In this document: positions 6,634-11,727 of the stretch, in pieces | How the letters are laid out: every line of letters starts with the position of its first letter | Position numbering within the stretch: position 1 is the first letter of the stretch | NCBI GenBank assembly: GCA_030630395.1 | Contig: DAOVNE010000021.1 | Span: forward strand, 1 to 11,727 | Reading direction: 5' to 3' | Origin: Candidatus Eiseniibacteriota bacterium | Lineage (GTDB): Bacteria > Joyebacterota > Joyebacteria > Joyebacterales > Joyebacteraceae | Length of the DNA: 11,727 nt | The notes under the pieces: model-generated | Database searches by the model: none | Told to the model about the DNA's origin: nothing | What the model saw: the letters and a program-made list of their open reading frames with translations, nothing else | Made by a program: the position numbers and the translations under genes

Positions 6634-7101
6634 TCACGCCCCCGCCAGTGGCTTCTCCATGAGCGTGATCACTACGCCGGCCAGTGCGCCGGTAGCTTCC
6701 TTCTGGCCCACAGCACGCAGGCCCATTCTCTCGTAGAACGGCACCGCTGAACTGAATGCGCCCAGCGCCACTCGAGTGTGACCGCCTGCGGCGATAAGCG
6801 ATTCTGCCGCTTCGTACAACTCACGCCCCATTCCAAGACCTGATAGAGAAGGGCGCACGTACAGCTTCGTTACGGTGTCACCCGACACTGAGACCATGCC
6901 AGTCAGACTGGTACCATCATCTAGAACGAGATACTGCTCGGCCTGGCTCTCGCGCTCGATGGTCTCGGTGGAACCGCGACTGGACACCAGGAACTCCACC
7001 TGCTTGGTGGAGAGCCGCTCGCGTTCGCCAAGCCATGCGTACGACTCACGCAGCAACTCGCTCACATCGTCGACCTCTGAATCCCTCATGGGTCTGGTCA
7101 T
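6634..7101 (-). CDS. GNAT family acetyltransferase
   Basis: This is a cytoplasmic acetyltransferase-like protein of 155 residues. The N-terminal segment MRDSEVDDVSELLRESYAW is the usual first strand and helix. LTGMVSVSGDTVTKLYV (66-82) forms the central strands. LSGLGMGRELYEAAE (86-100) is the acetyl-CoA loop, where the usual leading Arg or Gln is replaced by Ser. VPFYERMGLRAVG (120-132) is the C-terminal helix and strand. It is not closely similar to the YpeA-like enzyme in this window. The frame allows a GTG at 7110, but GGGAG eight bases before the ATG at 7101 favours the latter. It starts 42 bases after the barrel gene and ends the upstream gene run before a 205-base gap. The substrate is unknown. 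Confidence 0.86.
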   Translation of the reverse strand: MTRPMRDSEVDDVSELLRESYAWLGERERLSTKQVEFLVSSRGSTETIERESQAEQYLVLDDGTSLTGMVSVSGDTVTKLYVRPSLSGLGMGRELYEAAESLIAAGGHTRVALGAFSSAVPFYERMGLRAVGQKEATGALAGVVITLMEKPLAGA

Positions 7102-7109
7102 GAGATCCA

Positions 7110-7114
7110 CTCCC
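7110..7114 (-). promoter_or_regulatory. Ribosome binding site choosing ATG 7101 over GTG 7110
   Basis: GGGAG on the minus strand lies eight bases before the ATG at 7101 and overlaps the last base of the alternative GTG codon, so the GTG cannot use it. Confidence 0.55.
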
Positions 7115-7143
7115 GGCCCGGCTTGCGCGTCCGCAGGCGGCGG

Positions 7144-7605
7144 TCAGAACCAGTACCGCACTCCGATGCCACCACTCCAATCGAACTCCGTCTCAGGAAT
7201 GAGGTTCAGAATCGGCGCCACCTCCATGAACACATCGAATCGCTTGTCGGGGAAAACGTAGTCCAGACCTATCGGAATCCGGATTCCCAGCTTCGAATTG
7301 TCACCGTCTCGAAGGCGTATGCGGCAGCCGATACCGACGTAGTACGGCAACGTCCCCTCGACTTCCTCCGGATCCAGGTCGTACCAATGATGAAGGTAGT
7401 CACAGTGGCCGTAGAACCAGCCTTCCTCTCCAAGCGACCAACCGACAGCGACATCGACTGCGTCGCGGTCCCCCACCCACATCTTCAGACTGAGGCCCGT
7501 TGGCTCGCCTGCGATGATCCCAAGACCGATGTCCCCATCGGCCGCACTCTGCCCCACCATGGCAATGAGAATCAGGCAGGAAAACAGAAGGTCTCTGATT
7601 GACAT
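7144..7605 (-). CDS. Small outer-membrane barrel protein, DUF3996-like
   Basis: This is an exported protein of 153 residues, probably an eight-stranded outer-membrane barrel. The signal peptide spans about 1-22 (LLFSCLILIAMVGQ, cleavage near SAA-D). GLGIIAGEPTGLSLKMWVG (27-45) is the start typical of the DUF3996-like group, followed by alternating strands: AVDVAVGWSL, WFYGHCDYLHHW, LPYYVGIGCRIRL, LGIRIPIGLDYVF, and FDVFMEVAPILNLIP. It ends GIGVRYWF with a terminal Phe, as expected of barrel proteins. No function is known for the group. The ATG at 7605 is preferred to the GTG at 7611 because GAGAGG lies five bases before it. The gene starts 14 bases after the stop of the membrane-protein gene, so the two are surely cotranscribed. 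Confidence 0.87.
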   Translation of the reverse strand: MSIRDLLFSCLILIAMVGQSAADGDIGLGIIAGEPTGLSLKMWVGDRDAVDVAVGWSLGEEGWFYGHCDYLHHWYDLDPEEVEGTLPYYVGIGCRIRLRDGDNSKLGIRIPIGLDYVFPDKRFDVFMEVAPILNLIPETEFDWSGGIGVRYWF

Positions 7606-7610
7606 CGTCA

Positions 7611-7616
7611 CCTCTC
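7611..7616 (-). promoter_or_regulatory. Ribosome binding site choosing ATG 7605
   Basis: GAGAGG on the minus strand ends five bases before the ATG at 7605. The in-frame GTG at 7611 overlaps it and is therefore a poor start. Confidence 0.5.
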
Positions 7617-7619
7617 TGA

Positions 7620-8015
7620 TCAGGGCAATAGAGCGCGCGTCCGCCCCGCAAAGGCATATGCCGCGCCGACAATCAGGAACGGCAATAGCGCCACAGCTAC
7701 ACCAAAAGCATCTTGCGCCAGCATGGGGCGACTGCTCGTGCCGAGAACCGGCGCCCCGGCGGCGAGCAGATACCCGGCGATCAGCAGGGCAGCTCCGGCT
7801 TTCTCACTCAACCACCCTACCAACAGGCCAAGTGTCATCGCCAGGAATCCCATGCTGAAGATCCGTTCTCCGTACACCAAGTGCTCTTCCACCAGCACCG
7901 TCAGCTCGTACGCCGCGTGCCGAATCCACCGCAGCAGAAGAACCGTTCCCCCGATGCGCGCAAGCCACCGGACTGATGTGGCCGTCCATCTGGCAGAACG
8001 AGCAGAAGCAGTCAT
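7620..8015 (-). CDS. Small integral membrane protein, DUF7670-like
   Basis: This is a hypothetical inner-membrane protein of 131 residues. After a basic N-terminus (SARWTATSVRWLARIGGT) there are hydrophobic segments at about 20-42 (weak), 52-70 (FSMGFLAMTLGLLVGWL), 73-91 (GAALLIAGYLLAAGAPVLG) and 105-123 (GVAVALLPFLIVGAAYAF). The order, with a Trp before a charged turn and a Pro near the last segment, resembles small DUF7670-type proteins; I give that as a resemblance only. The frame is open far upstream but that part is Arg- and Ser-rich shadow of the lipoprotein gene. The ATG at 8015 has GGGAGAG five bases upstream. It lies 43 bases after the lipoprotein gene and 14 before the small barrel gene. 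Confidence 0.78.
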   Translation of the reverse strand: MTASARSARWTATSVRWLARIGGTVLLLRWIRHAAYELTVLVEEHLVYGERIFSMGFLAMTLGLLVGWLSEKAGAALLIAGYLLAAGAPVLGTSSRPMLAQDAFGVAVALLPFLIVGAAYAFAGRTRALLP

Positions 8016-8058
8016 TGTGTCTCTCCCGGCGACCAACACACACGTCACTCCAAGAACC

Positions 8059-8529
8059 CTAGTCGTCCGCCCACTCCCTGAGTTCCCTCTTGATCTTCTC
8101 CTCCACCTTCCTGCCGACCTCCTCCCAGTCACCCTCGCCCCGCTCGGACTCATCGAGCCACTTCCGGATGCCCTTCCGGACCTTCTCCTCGACCTTGACG
8201 CCGATCTCCTCCCACTCCTTCTCCTTATGAACGACGACCTTCGCCTTCTTGCGGCAGCTATGTCCTGCCCCACCTCCGAGGCTCACGATGGCCCCGAGCA
8301 GGAAGCCGAGGTCGTAGAGCGGACCGACGTTGTTCGGCTCGTACATCCTGACGGTATCTGAGAAGAGCCCGATCACGAAGGTGATGATACAGATCAGCCC
8401 GTGCCACAGGCCGTTCCAGAATCCGGCGGACGTCGACTCGAACGTTGCCGTGCCGGCCGCGCACCCCGAGCAGACCAGAAGCAGAAGCGCCGCTGGAAAC
8501 GCCAGCATCCTCAAGCGTCGGATCGTCAT
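8059..8529 (-). CDS. Lipoprotein with membrane-like segment and charged repeat tail
   Basis: This protein of 156 residues has an N-terminal lipoprotein-type signal: basic start, LLLLV, then CSGC with Cys23 as the likely lipidated residue. The residue at -3 is Cys instead of Leu, which is unusual. The part FWNGLWHGLICIITFVIGLF (37-56) and the later LYDLGFLLGAIVSLGGGAG (71-89) are hydrophobic and Gly-rich; I have the impression of similar Trp-Gly-Leu-Trp-His-Gly lipoproteins of unknown function in other FCB-group genomes. From 100 on, the tail is highly charged and helical, made of two copies of a 29-residue unit starting WEEIG (106) and WEEVG (135), each with VEEK and a closing Trp. The ATG has GGAGGAG just upstream. 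The tail may form a coiled coil in the periplasm or bind a partner. Confidence 0.8.
   Translation of the reverse strand: MTIRRLRMLAFPAALLLLVCSGCAAGTATFESTSAGFWNGLWHGLICIITFVIGLFSDTVRMYEPNNVGPLYDLGFLLGAIVSLGGGAGHSCRKKAKVVVHKEKEWEEIGVKVEEKVRKGIRKWLDESERGEGDWEEVGRKVEEKIKRELREWADD
8066..8217 (-). repeat. Tandem 87-base (29-codon) coding repeat
   Basis: Within the lipoprotein gene, the segments beginning at the codons for WEEIG and WEEVG share the order Trp-Glu-Glu-(Ile/Val)-Gly, Lys-Val-Glu-Glu-Lys, then Arg/Lys-rich helix and a Trp. The DNA also repeats: CTCCTCCCA and CCTTCTCC-like blocks recur one period apart on the plus strand. The second copy lacks the final linker. It looks like an internal duplication. 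Confidence 0.6.
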
Positions 8530-8569
8530 GTCACTCCTCCTATACAGATCTTGACGGTAAGCAATCCTC

Positions 8570-8582
8570 GTTCTTCAAGAAC
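8570..8582. repeat. Short inverted repeat upstream of the lipoprotein gene
   Basis: GTTCTT-C-AAGAAC has 6-base arms around a single base. It lies about 40 bases upstream of the lipoprotein start in a 76-base gap, so it could be an operator. I could not find a clear -35/-10 pair beside it, and no regulator gene is present in the window. Confidence 0.35.
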
Positions 8583-8605
8583 TGCAGTGATTTCCCACGC
8601 TTCGC

Positions 8606-9181
8606 TCACCTGTACAACGACTTGACACTCCCCCACGTCGAACTCTCGATCGGCACCTGCGCGCAATCGCCTTCGGGGCACACGGCGCCGCCGATGCTTG
8701 CGTGAGCCAGCACGCAGTAGTAGTCAATCTCGCCCGGTTCTGAGCAATCAACGACCCAGCGTGGATAGTCTGGATGATCCAGGATCTCCAGACAACAGGA
8801 GCCACCCAGATAGAAGAAGTTCACGCGGCCGACGATGAGCGGATCGGATGCGACGCACTCGGAACTGAAGACAGTAACTCCGAATGGCCATGGGTCCATC
8901 GGGATGAAACCACCGGGAAGGAGCTGGGTCCAGTTGCACGCTATGATGACGCCGGGATTGGATGCCACCGGATCATCCATGCGGAAGGAGAAAGTGGTGA
9001 TCCCCTGGTCGACGTTGTCAACGCAGATGTACATGTCAACCGACGTGTACGGCGCAGGATACACGGCATGTAGGTAGTAGGGCGGGTCGAAGTCGAAGTA
9101 GGCGCGGATGTCCGGATTCCCACCTGCGAACGCCACGCATGCGACCGCCAAAATCAGGGCAACGGCTATCAAACGATTCAT
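8606..9181 (-). CDS. Secreted protein of unknown function with C-terminal WxxVKxLYR motif
   Basis: This is an exported protein of 191 residues. The signal peptide is clear (MNRLIAVALILAVACVAFA-G, cleavage after residue 19). The mature part is predicted mostly beta, with strands such as SVDMYICVDNV (47-57) and TTFSFRMDD (62-70), a layout seen in cohesin-like or other immunoglobulin-like folds, but I recognise no named family. Nine cysteines remain after cleavage, including a CC pair (129-130), so disulfides are likely. The last residues, ESSTWGSVKSLYR, match the end of the neighbouring upstream protein in pattern and in exact distance from the stop. The ATG at 9181 has GGGGAGG six bases upstream; the longer open frame is not needed. 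It begins 44 bases after the jelly-roll gene. Confidence 0.82.
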   Translation of the reverse strand: MNRLIAVALILAVACVAFAGGNPDIRAYFDFDPPYYLHAVYPAPYTSVDMYICVDNVDQGITTFSFRMDDPVASNPGVIIACNWTQLLPGGFIPMDPWPFGVTVFSSECVASDPLIVGRVNFFYLGGSCCLEILDHPDYPRWVVDCSEPGEIDYYCVLAHASIGGAVCPEGDCAQVPIESSTWGSVKSLYR

Positions 9182-9225
9182 GCTGTGCCTCCCCTGTTGT
9201 CTGTCTCCGCAACTGCACGACGCGA

Positions 9226-9840
9226 CTACTGCCACAGCGCCTTGATTCTCGACCATGACGATGGCTGCACAGGTCCCACTCCTTCGGAAGTGTGGATCCA
9301 GGCGTGATCGGGCGCCGTGACAGTCAGATCGTCGACCCACACGACATCACCCGGGTTCGAGTAGACGCGCACCTGGATGACAAGGCCCGAGTGACCGTCC
9401 ACTACCGTCCAGGACCAGGATGTCAGGTCCCAACCTTCGCCCGGACCGTAATCCGTGTTGCCGCCGGCGTACCCGGCGTAGCCGTTCACATCACCTGGGT
9501 CATCGTTCCAGTGCGCCCAGATCCGGCACGAAGGAGACACGCCCGGAGTCGTGTCGTACCGCCAGAAGCTCGCTTCGACTTGGTCACCATCCACGAGAGC
9601 GCCGATCCAAGCCACGTACGCGTACGGTGTTCCGGACGGCGAGTTATCCTCCAGGCACAGTGACATGGTACCGGTGTGAACCGGGTCCGGTGCATACGCA
9701 AATGATGCGTACAGCGGCGGTTCGCCGGAGCCGTACATGCCCAGCACGGGATCGCCACTCTCCCACCCGAATGTCACCACGTGCGCCGACGCCGGCAGCG
9801 TTCCCATTACAGCCAGTGCAAACAGAACCAGTGTTCTCAC
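9226..9840 (-). CDS. Secreted jelly-roll-like protein with C-terminal WxxIKALW motif
   Basis: This is an exported protein of 204 residues. Signal peptide at 1-19 (MRTLVLFALAVMGTLPASA-H). The mature part, roughly 22-178, is beta-rich and aromatic and looks like a carbohydrate-binding-module-type jelly roll: TFGWESGDPVLGMYG, VEASFWRYDTTPG, SCRIWAHWNDD, WDLTSWSWTVVDG, and a closing strand VVWVDDLTVTAP. I assign no specific ligand. The tail ends PSSWSRIKALWQ, similar to the tail of the next gene. I chose the GTG at 9840 because GGGGAGG lies nine bases before it; the ATG at 9858 has only a weak site and that GGGGAGG would fall inside the gene. It lies 109 bases downstream of the sulfatase-like gene. 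Confidence 0.8.
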   Translation of the reverse strand: MRTLVLFALAVMGTLPASAHVVTFGWESGDPVLGMYGSGEPPLYASFAYAPDPVHTGTMSLCLEDNSPSGTPYAYVAWIGALVDGDQVEASFWRYDTTPGVSPSCRIWAHWNDDPGDVNGYAGYAGGNTDYGPGEGWDLTSWSWTVVDGHSGLVIQVRVYSNPGDVVWVDDLTVTAPDHAWIHTSEGVGPVQPSSWSRIKALWQ

Positions 9841-9849
9841 GACTACCAA

Positions 9850-9856
9850 CCTCCCC
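9850..9856 (-). promoter_or_regulatory. Ribosome binding site choosing GTG 9840
   Basis: GGGGAGG on the minus strand lies nine bases before the GTG at 9840 and only three bases inside a frame that could start at ATG 9858. Using it gives a standard signal peptide beginning MRTLVLF. Confidence 0.6.
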
Positions 9857-9949
9857 ATTCCATCTGTTCGAGAGTGTGTAGCATCCGCGCATCAGTTGCG
9901 AGAGGCGATGGTACAATCTCTGCCCGCGAACGGGAGCGCCTCGCATCTG

Positions 9950-11727
9950 TCACTGGATGTACCCGAGAGCTCTGAGCTGCTCGATCTCATCGTCAGTGAG
10001 CGACTCGAACGCATCGTCGCGCGTATCCCTGTTCTCCTCCCAGTAGGCATCCACCGTCGCGCCCAGCCTCCTTGCGGCCAGGGTGTCGGACACCGGCACT
10101 TCGCGCTCGAACCCGGCGGTCTCGATGTCATAGATCTCGACGCCATGCTCGAATGGACCAACGGCCTTGCGGTTCCCCTCGATCACGGATACCCAGGACC
10201 GGTCGTAGGCCTTGCCAAGCGCCTCGACGTTTCGGCCTGACACATAGCGCTCCGATATCATGCCGTGTTCATCGAGCCGGGCAAACACGCTGACATCCGG
10301 GGCCTCTCCCGCCGCGCACGAGCATGCAAAATCGTAGATGCTCCTCGTTGTGATGAACTCCTGTGACTCCCCGGCCGGAATACCCACACCCTTGACGAAG
10401 AGCGGCACATGGATGAGGCGCTGTGACAGGCCGTACTCGTGCCCCACCCTTCCCTCTTCACCCAGCTCCTCGCCGTGGTCCGAGGTGATGATCACGATGG
10501 CGTCATCTCCGAAGCGCTCACCGATCCACGAGAGGAGTTCCTCCAGATTCAGGTCCAGCCACCTCAGCTCGCCATCGTACAGGTCCACCAGATACTCCAC
10601 CTTGGCATCCGGAAGAGATGCCCAGAGCCTGTTGAGACGACAGCCTCCCAGGTACCTGCTGAACGCCCGCGGTGCTTCGGCGCCGAGCAGCTTGAGTGCG
10701 CTTACCGGCGGATTGTAGGGTCCGTGGGGGTCGAGGAAGTTCACGAAGAGGAACACAGGCCCCTGGTCGGGAACCGCGCGCTTGGTGATCGCAACGATCC
10801 CCTCCGCGTCGACATAGGGCATCCTCCAGCGCATCCGCTCGCTCACGCGCTGCGTGAGTGGAGAACGCAGATCGACACGGGCCGCAAGAGTGGCACTCTC
10901 CCATCTGTTGCGCCGGGGCGCCAGCACGCGGTGAAACCCGGTGATGTCCGAGGGTACGGCGCCAGGATTGGCTGAGATGGCAAGGCAGTAGTAGCCCTCG
11001 GAGGCGAGGACATCCGGCAGCCACGCGATGTTCTCGACTGATGTGGTTCTGATCCCCTCGCTGCTGGACGTGTAGTGCATGCCATGCAGCGACACGGTCC
11101 TTCCCGAGAAGATGGACGCGTGCGCCGGCGCCGTCCATCCCGCGGGGGAGATCACGCGCTTGCCCACGAACCCGCCTCGCGACCAGCGCTCAAGCGCCGG
11201 CATTGTGTCGCGCACGTACCCGAAGCTCTTCAGGTGATCGGCCCGCAACGTATCAAGCACGATCAGAATGATGTCCGGTCTGCCGGCCCGGGTGTCCCCG
11301 GGAAGCCTACCCTCCCGATTTGGCGTGCCGTACAAACGCGTGTTCACACACGAGCACACGACAAACGCCACGGCCACGAGGACGGGAAGCCACCCAAGCC
11401 TCTGCCGCCGCCCCGGTGACCCCACGCGCAGACAGACGAGTGCAAGCCCCAACAGGAGAAGCACGGCTATGCCGGAGATGGCCGCTTCGCTCCACGCCGC
11501 GCGTGTCGTCTCGGCAATCGCGTCGACGGCGAGCCCAACCAAGAGCCCCGGAAGGACAGCCCACTGCACCGTGTTCGCAAACGACCACGCACGCAGCGAC
11601 CTTCTGCCCACAACGAACCGCAGGATGACCCACACAAAAAGACCCGCCACCACGGCGATCACGAACGCCACGGGCAGGCGGAAGTCCCATGCGTTCCTGG
11701 TCCCGCCGACCACAGTGATCGCTGCGA
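9950..11727 (-). CDS. Membrane-anchored sulfatase/alkaline phosphatase superfamily enzyme (5' end likely outside window)
   Basis: At least 587 residues from a GTG at 11713, but the frame stays open to the window edge, so the true start is probably beyond it. (Residue numbers count from that GTG.) Four hydrophobic segments lie at about 12-34, 50-66, 77-95 and 108-124. The catalytic domain then follows: PDIILIVLDTLRADHL with metal ligand Asp154, GWTAPAHASIFSG (192-204), FVNFLDPHGPY (323-333), YDGELRWLD (379-387) and ITSDHGEELGEEG with Asp412 and His413, then His425. The end EIEQLRALGYIQ is usual in the family. The nucleophile position is Thr194 (T-A-P-A-H) instead of the Cys or Ser of formylglycine sulfatases (C/S-x-P-S-R). 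A phospho-transferase or phosphodiesterase acting at the outer face of the inner membrane is therefore more likely than a classical sulfatase. Confidence 0.9.
   Translation of the reverse strand, partial: AAITVVGGTRNAWDFRLPVAFVIAVVAGLFVWVILRFVVGRRSLRAWSFANTVQWAVLPGLLVGLAVDAIAETTRAAWSEAAISGIAVLLLLGLALVCLRVGSPGRRQRLGWLPVLVAVAFVVCSCVNTRLYGTPNREGRLPGDTRAGRPDIILIVLDTLRADHLKSFGYVRDTMPALERWSRGGFVGKRVISPAGWTAPAHASIFSGRTVSLHGMHYTSSSEGIRTTSVENIAWLPDVLASEGYYCLAISANPGAVPSDITGFHRVLAPRRNRWESATLAARVDLRSPLTQRVSERMRWRMPYVDAEGIVAITKRAVPDQGPVFLFVNFLDPHGPYNPPVSALKLLGAEAPRAFSRYLGGCRLNRLWASLPDAKVEYLVDLYDGELRWLDLNLEELLSWIGERFGDDAIVIITSDHGEELGEEGRVGHEYGLSQRLIHVPLFVKGVGIPAGESQEFITTRSIYDFACSCAAGEAPDVSVFARLDEHGMISERYVSGRNVEALGKAYDRSWVSVIEGNRKAVGPFEHGVEIYDIETAGFEREVPVSDTLAARRLGATVDAYWEENRDTRDDAFESLTDDEIEQLRALGYIQ

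Noticed and set aside
1848..8015. Integron-like cassette array: many small single-domain genes (GNATs, kinase-like, DUFs) all in one orientation
   Set aside because: The gaps vary from 5 to 205 bases and hold no repeated attC-like core sites or shared inverted repeats; several gaps are too short for a cassette junction, and some genes look cotranslated.
8016..8273. N-terminal extension of the small membrane protein
   Set aside because: It is a run of Arg and Ser codons that is the shadow of the charged lipoprotein tail in another frame. The ATG at 8015 has a good ribosome site.
7723..8361. Long plus-strand open frame of about 212 codons
   Set aside because: It is antisense to the lipoprotein and membrane-protein genes, whose ribosome sites, signals and membrane segments are convincing; its Leu/Pro/Asp-rich stretch mirrors the Glu/Lys-rich tail.
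9859..9949. Terminator or promoter in the gap after the sulfatase-like gene
   Set aside because: The only hairpin is a four-pair CCCG-CGAA-CGGG stem without a T-run, and no -35/-10 pair with sensible spacing was found.

Overview
The window is about 11.7 kb of GC-rich bacterial DNA that looks like ordinary chromosome from an uncultured, double-membrane (Gram-negative type) lineage. One secreted protein ends in a type IX secretion (T9SS) type A sorting domain, which points to the Fibrobacteres-Chlorobi-Bacteroidetes (FCB) superphylum. The high GC and the many small secreted orphan proteins suggest a candidate phylum near Eisenbacteria, Krumholzibacteria or Latescibacteria rather than a typical Bacteroidetes. 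That placement is inferred from sequence style and is not proven here. Most starts have a clear GGAGG-like Shine-Dalgarno sequence; ATG is most common and GTG occurs several times. No rRNA, tRNA, CRISPR array, insertion sequence or phage gene was recognised.

Layout. Positions 1-355 hold no recognisable gene but end in a good sigma70-type promoter for the only plus-strand gene (356-1819), a signal-peptide-bearing right-handed beta-helix protein with a T9SS C-terminal domain. Converging on it are fifteen minus-strand genes that fill the rest of the window. Read in their own direction (right to left) they are: a membrane-anchored sulfatase/alkaline-phosphatase-superfamily enzyme (cut by the window edge); two small secreted proteins that share a short C-terminal motif; a lipoprotein with a charged repeat tail; a small membrane protein; a small outer-membrane barrel; a GNAT acetyltransferase; then, behind a probable promoter near 6570, a 2TM-domain protein coupled to a YpeA-like GNAT acetyltransferase, an outer-membrane barrel, and a P-loop kinase-like protein; then a DUF1287 NlpC/P60-like exported protein; and finally a tight trio of a degenerate methyltransferase-like protein, a Cys-rich DUF3795 protein and a DmpI-like tautomerase.

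How they might work together. Most products are short single-domain proteins, and about half are exported or membrane-bound, so the region reads as an envelope and housekeeping accessory region rather than one pathway. The closest thing to an unexplained system is the C-terminal motif (Trp, two residues, Val or Ile, Lys, small residue, Leu, aromatic residue, Arg or Gln, stop) shared by two otherwise unrelated neighbouring secreted proteins. It may be a short sorting or anchoring tag distinct from the T9SS domain at the other end of the window. The methyltransferase/DUF3795/tautomerase trio is the tightest uncharacterised operon.
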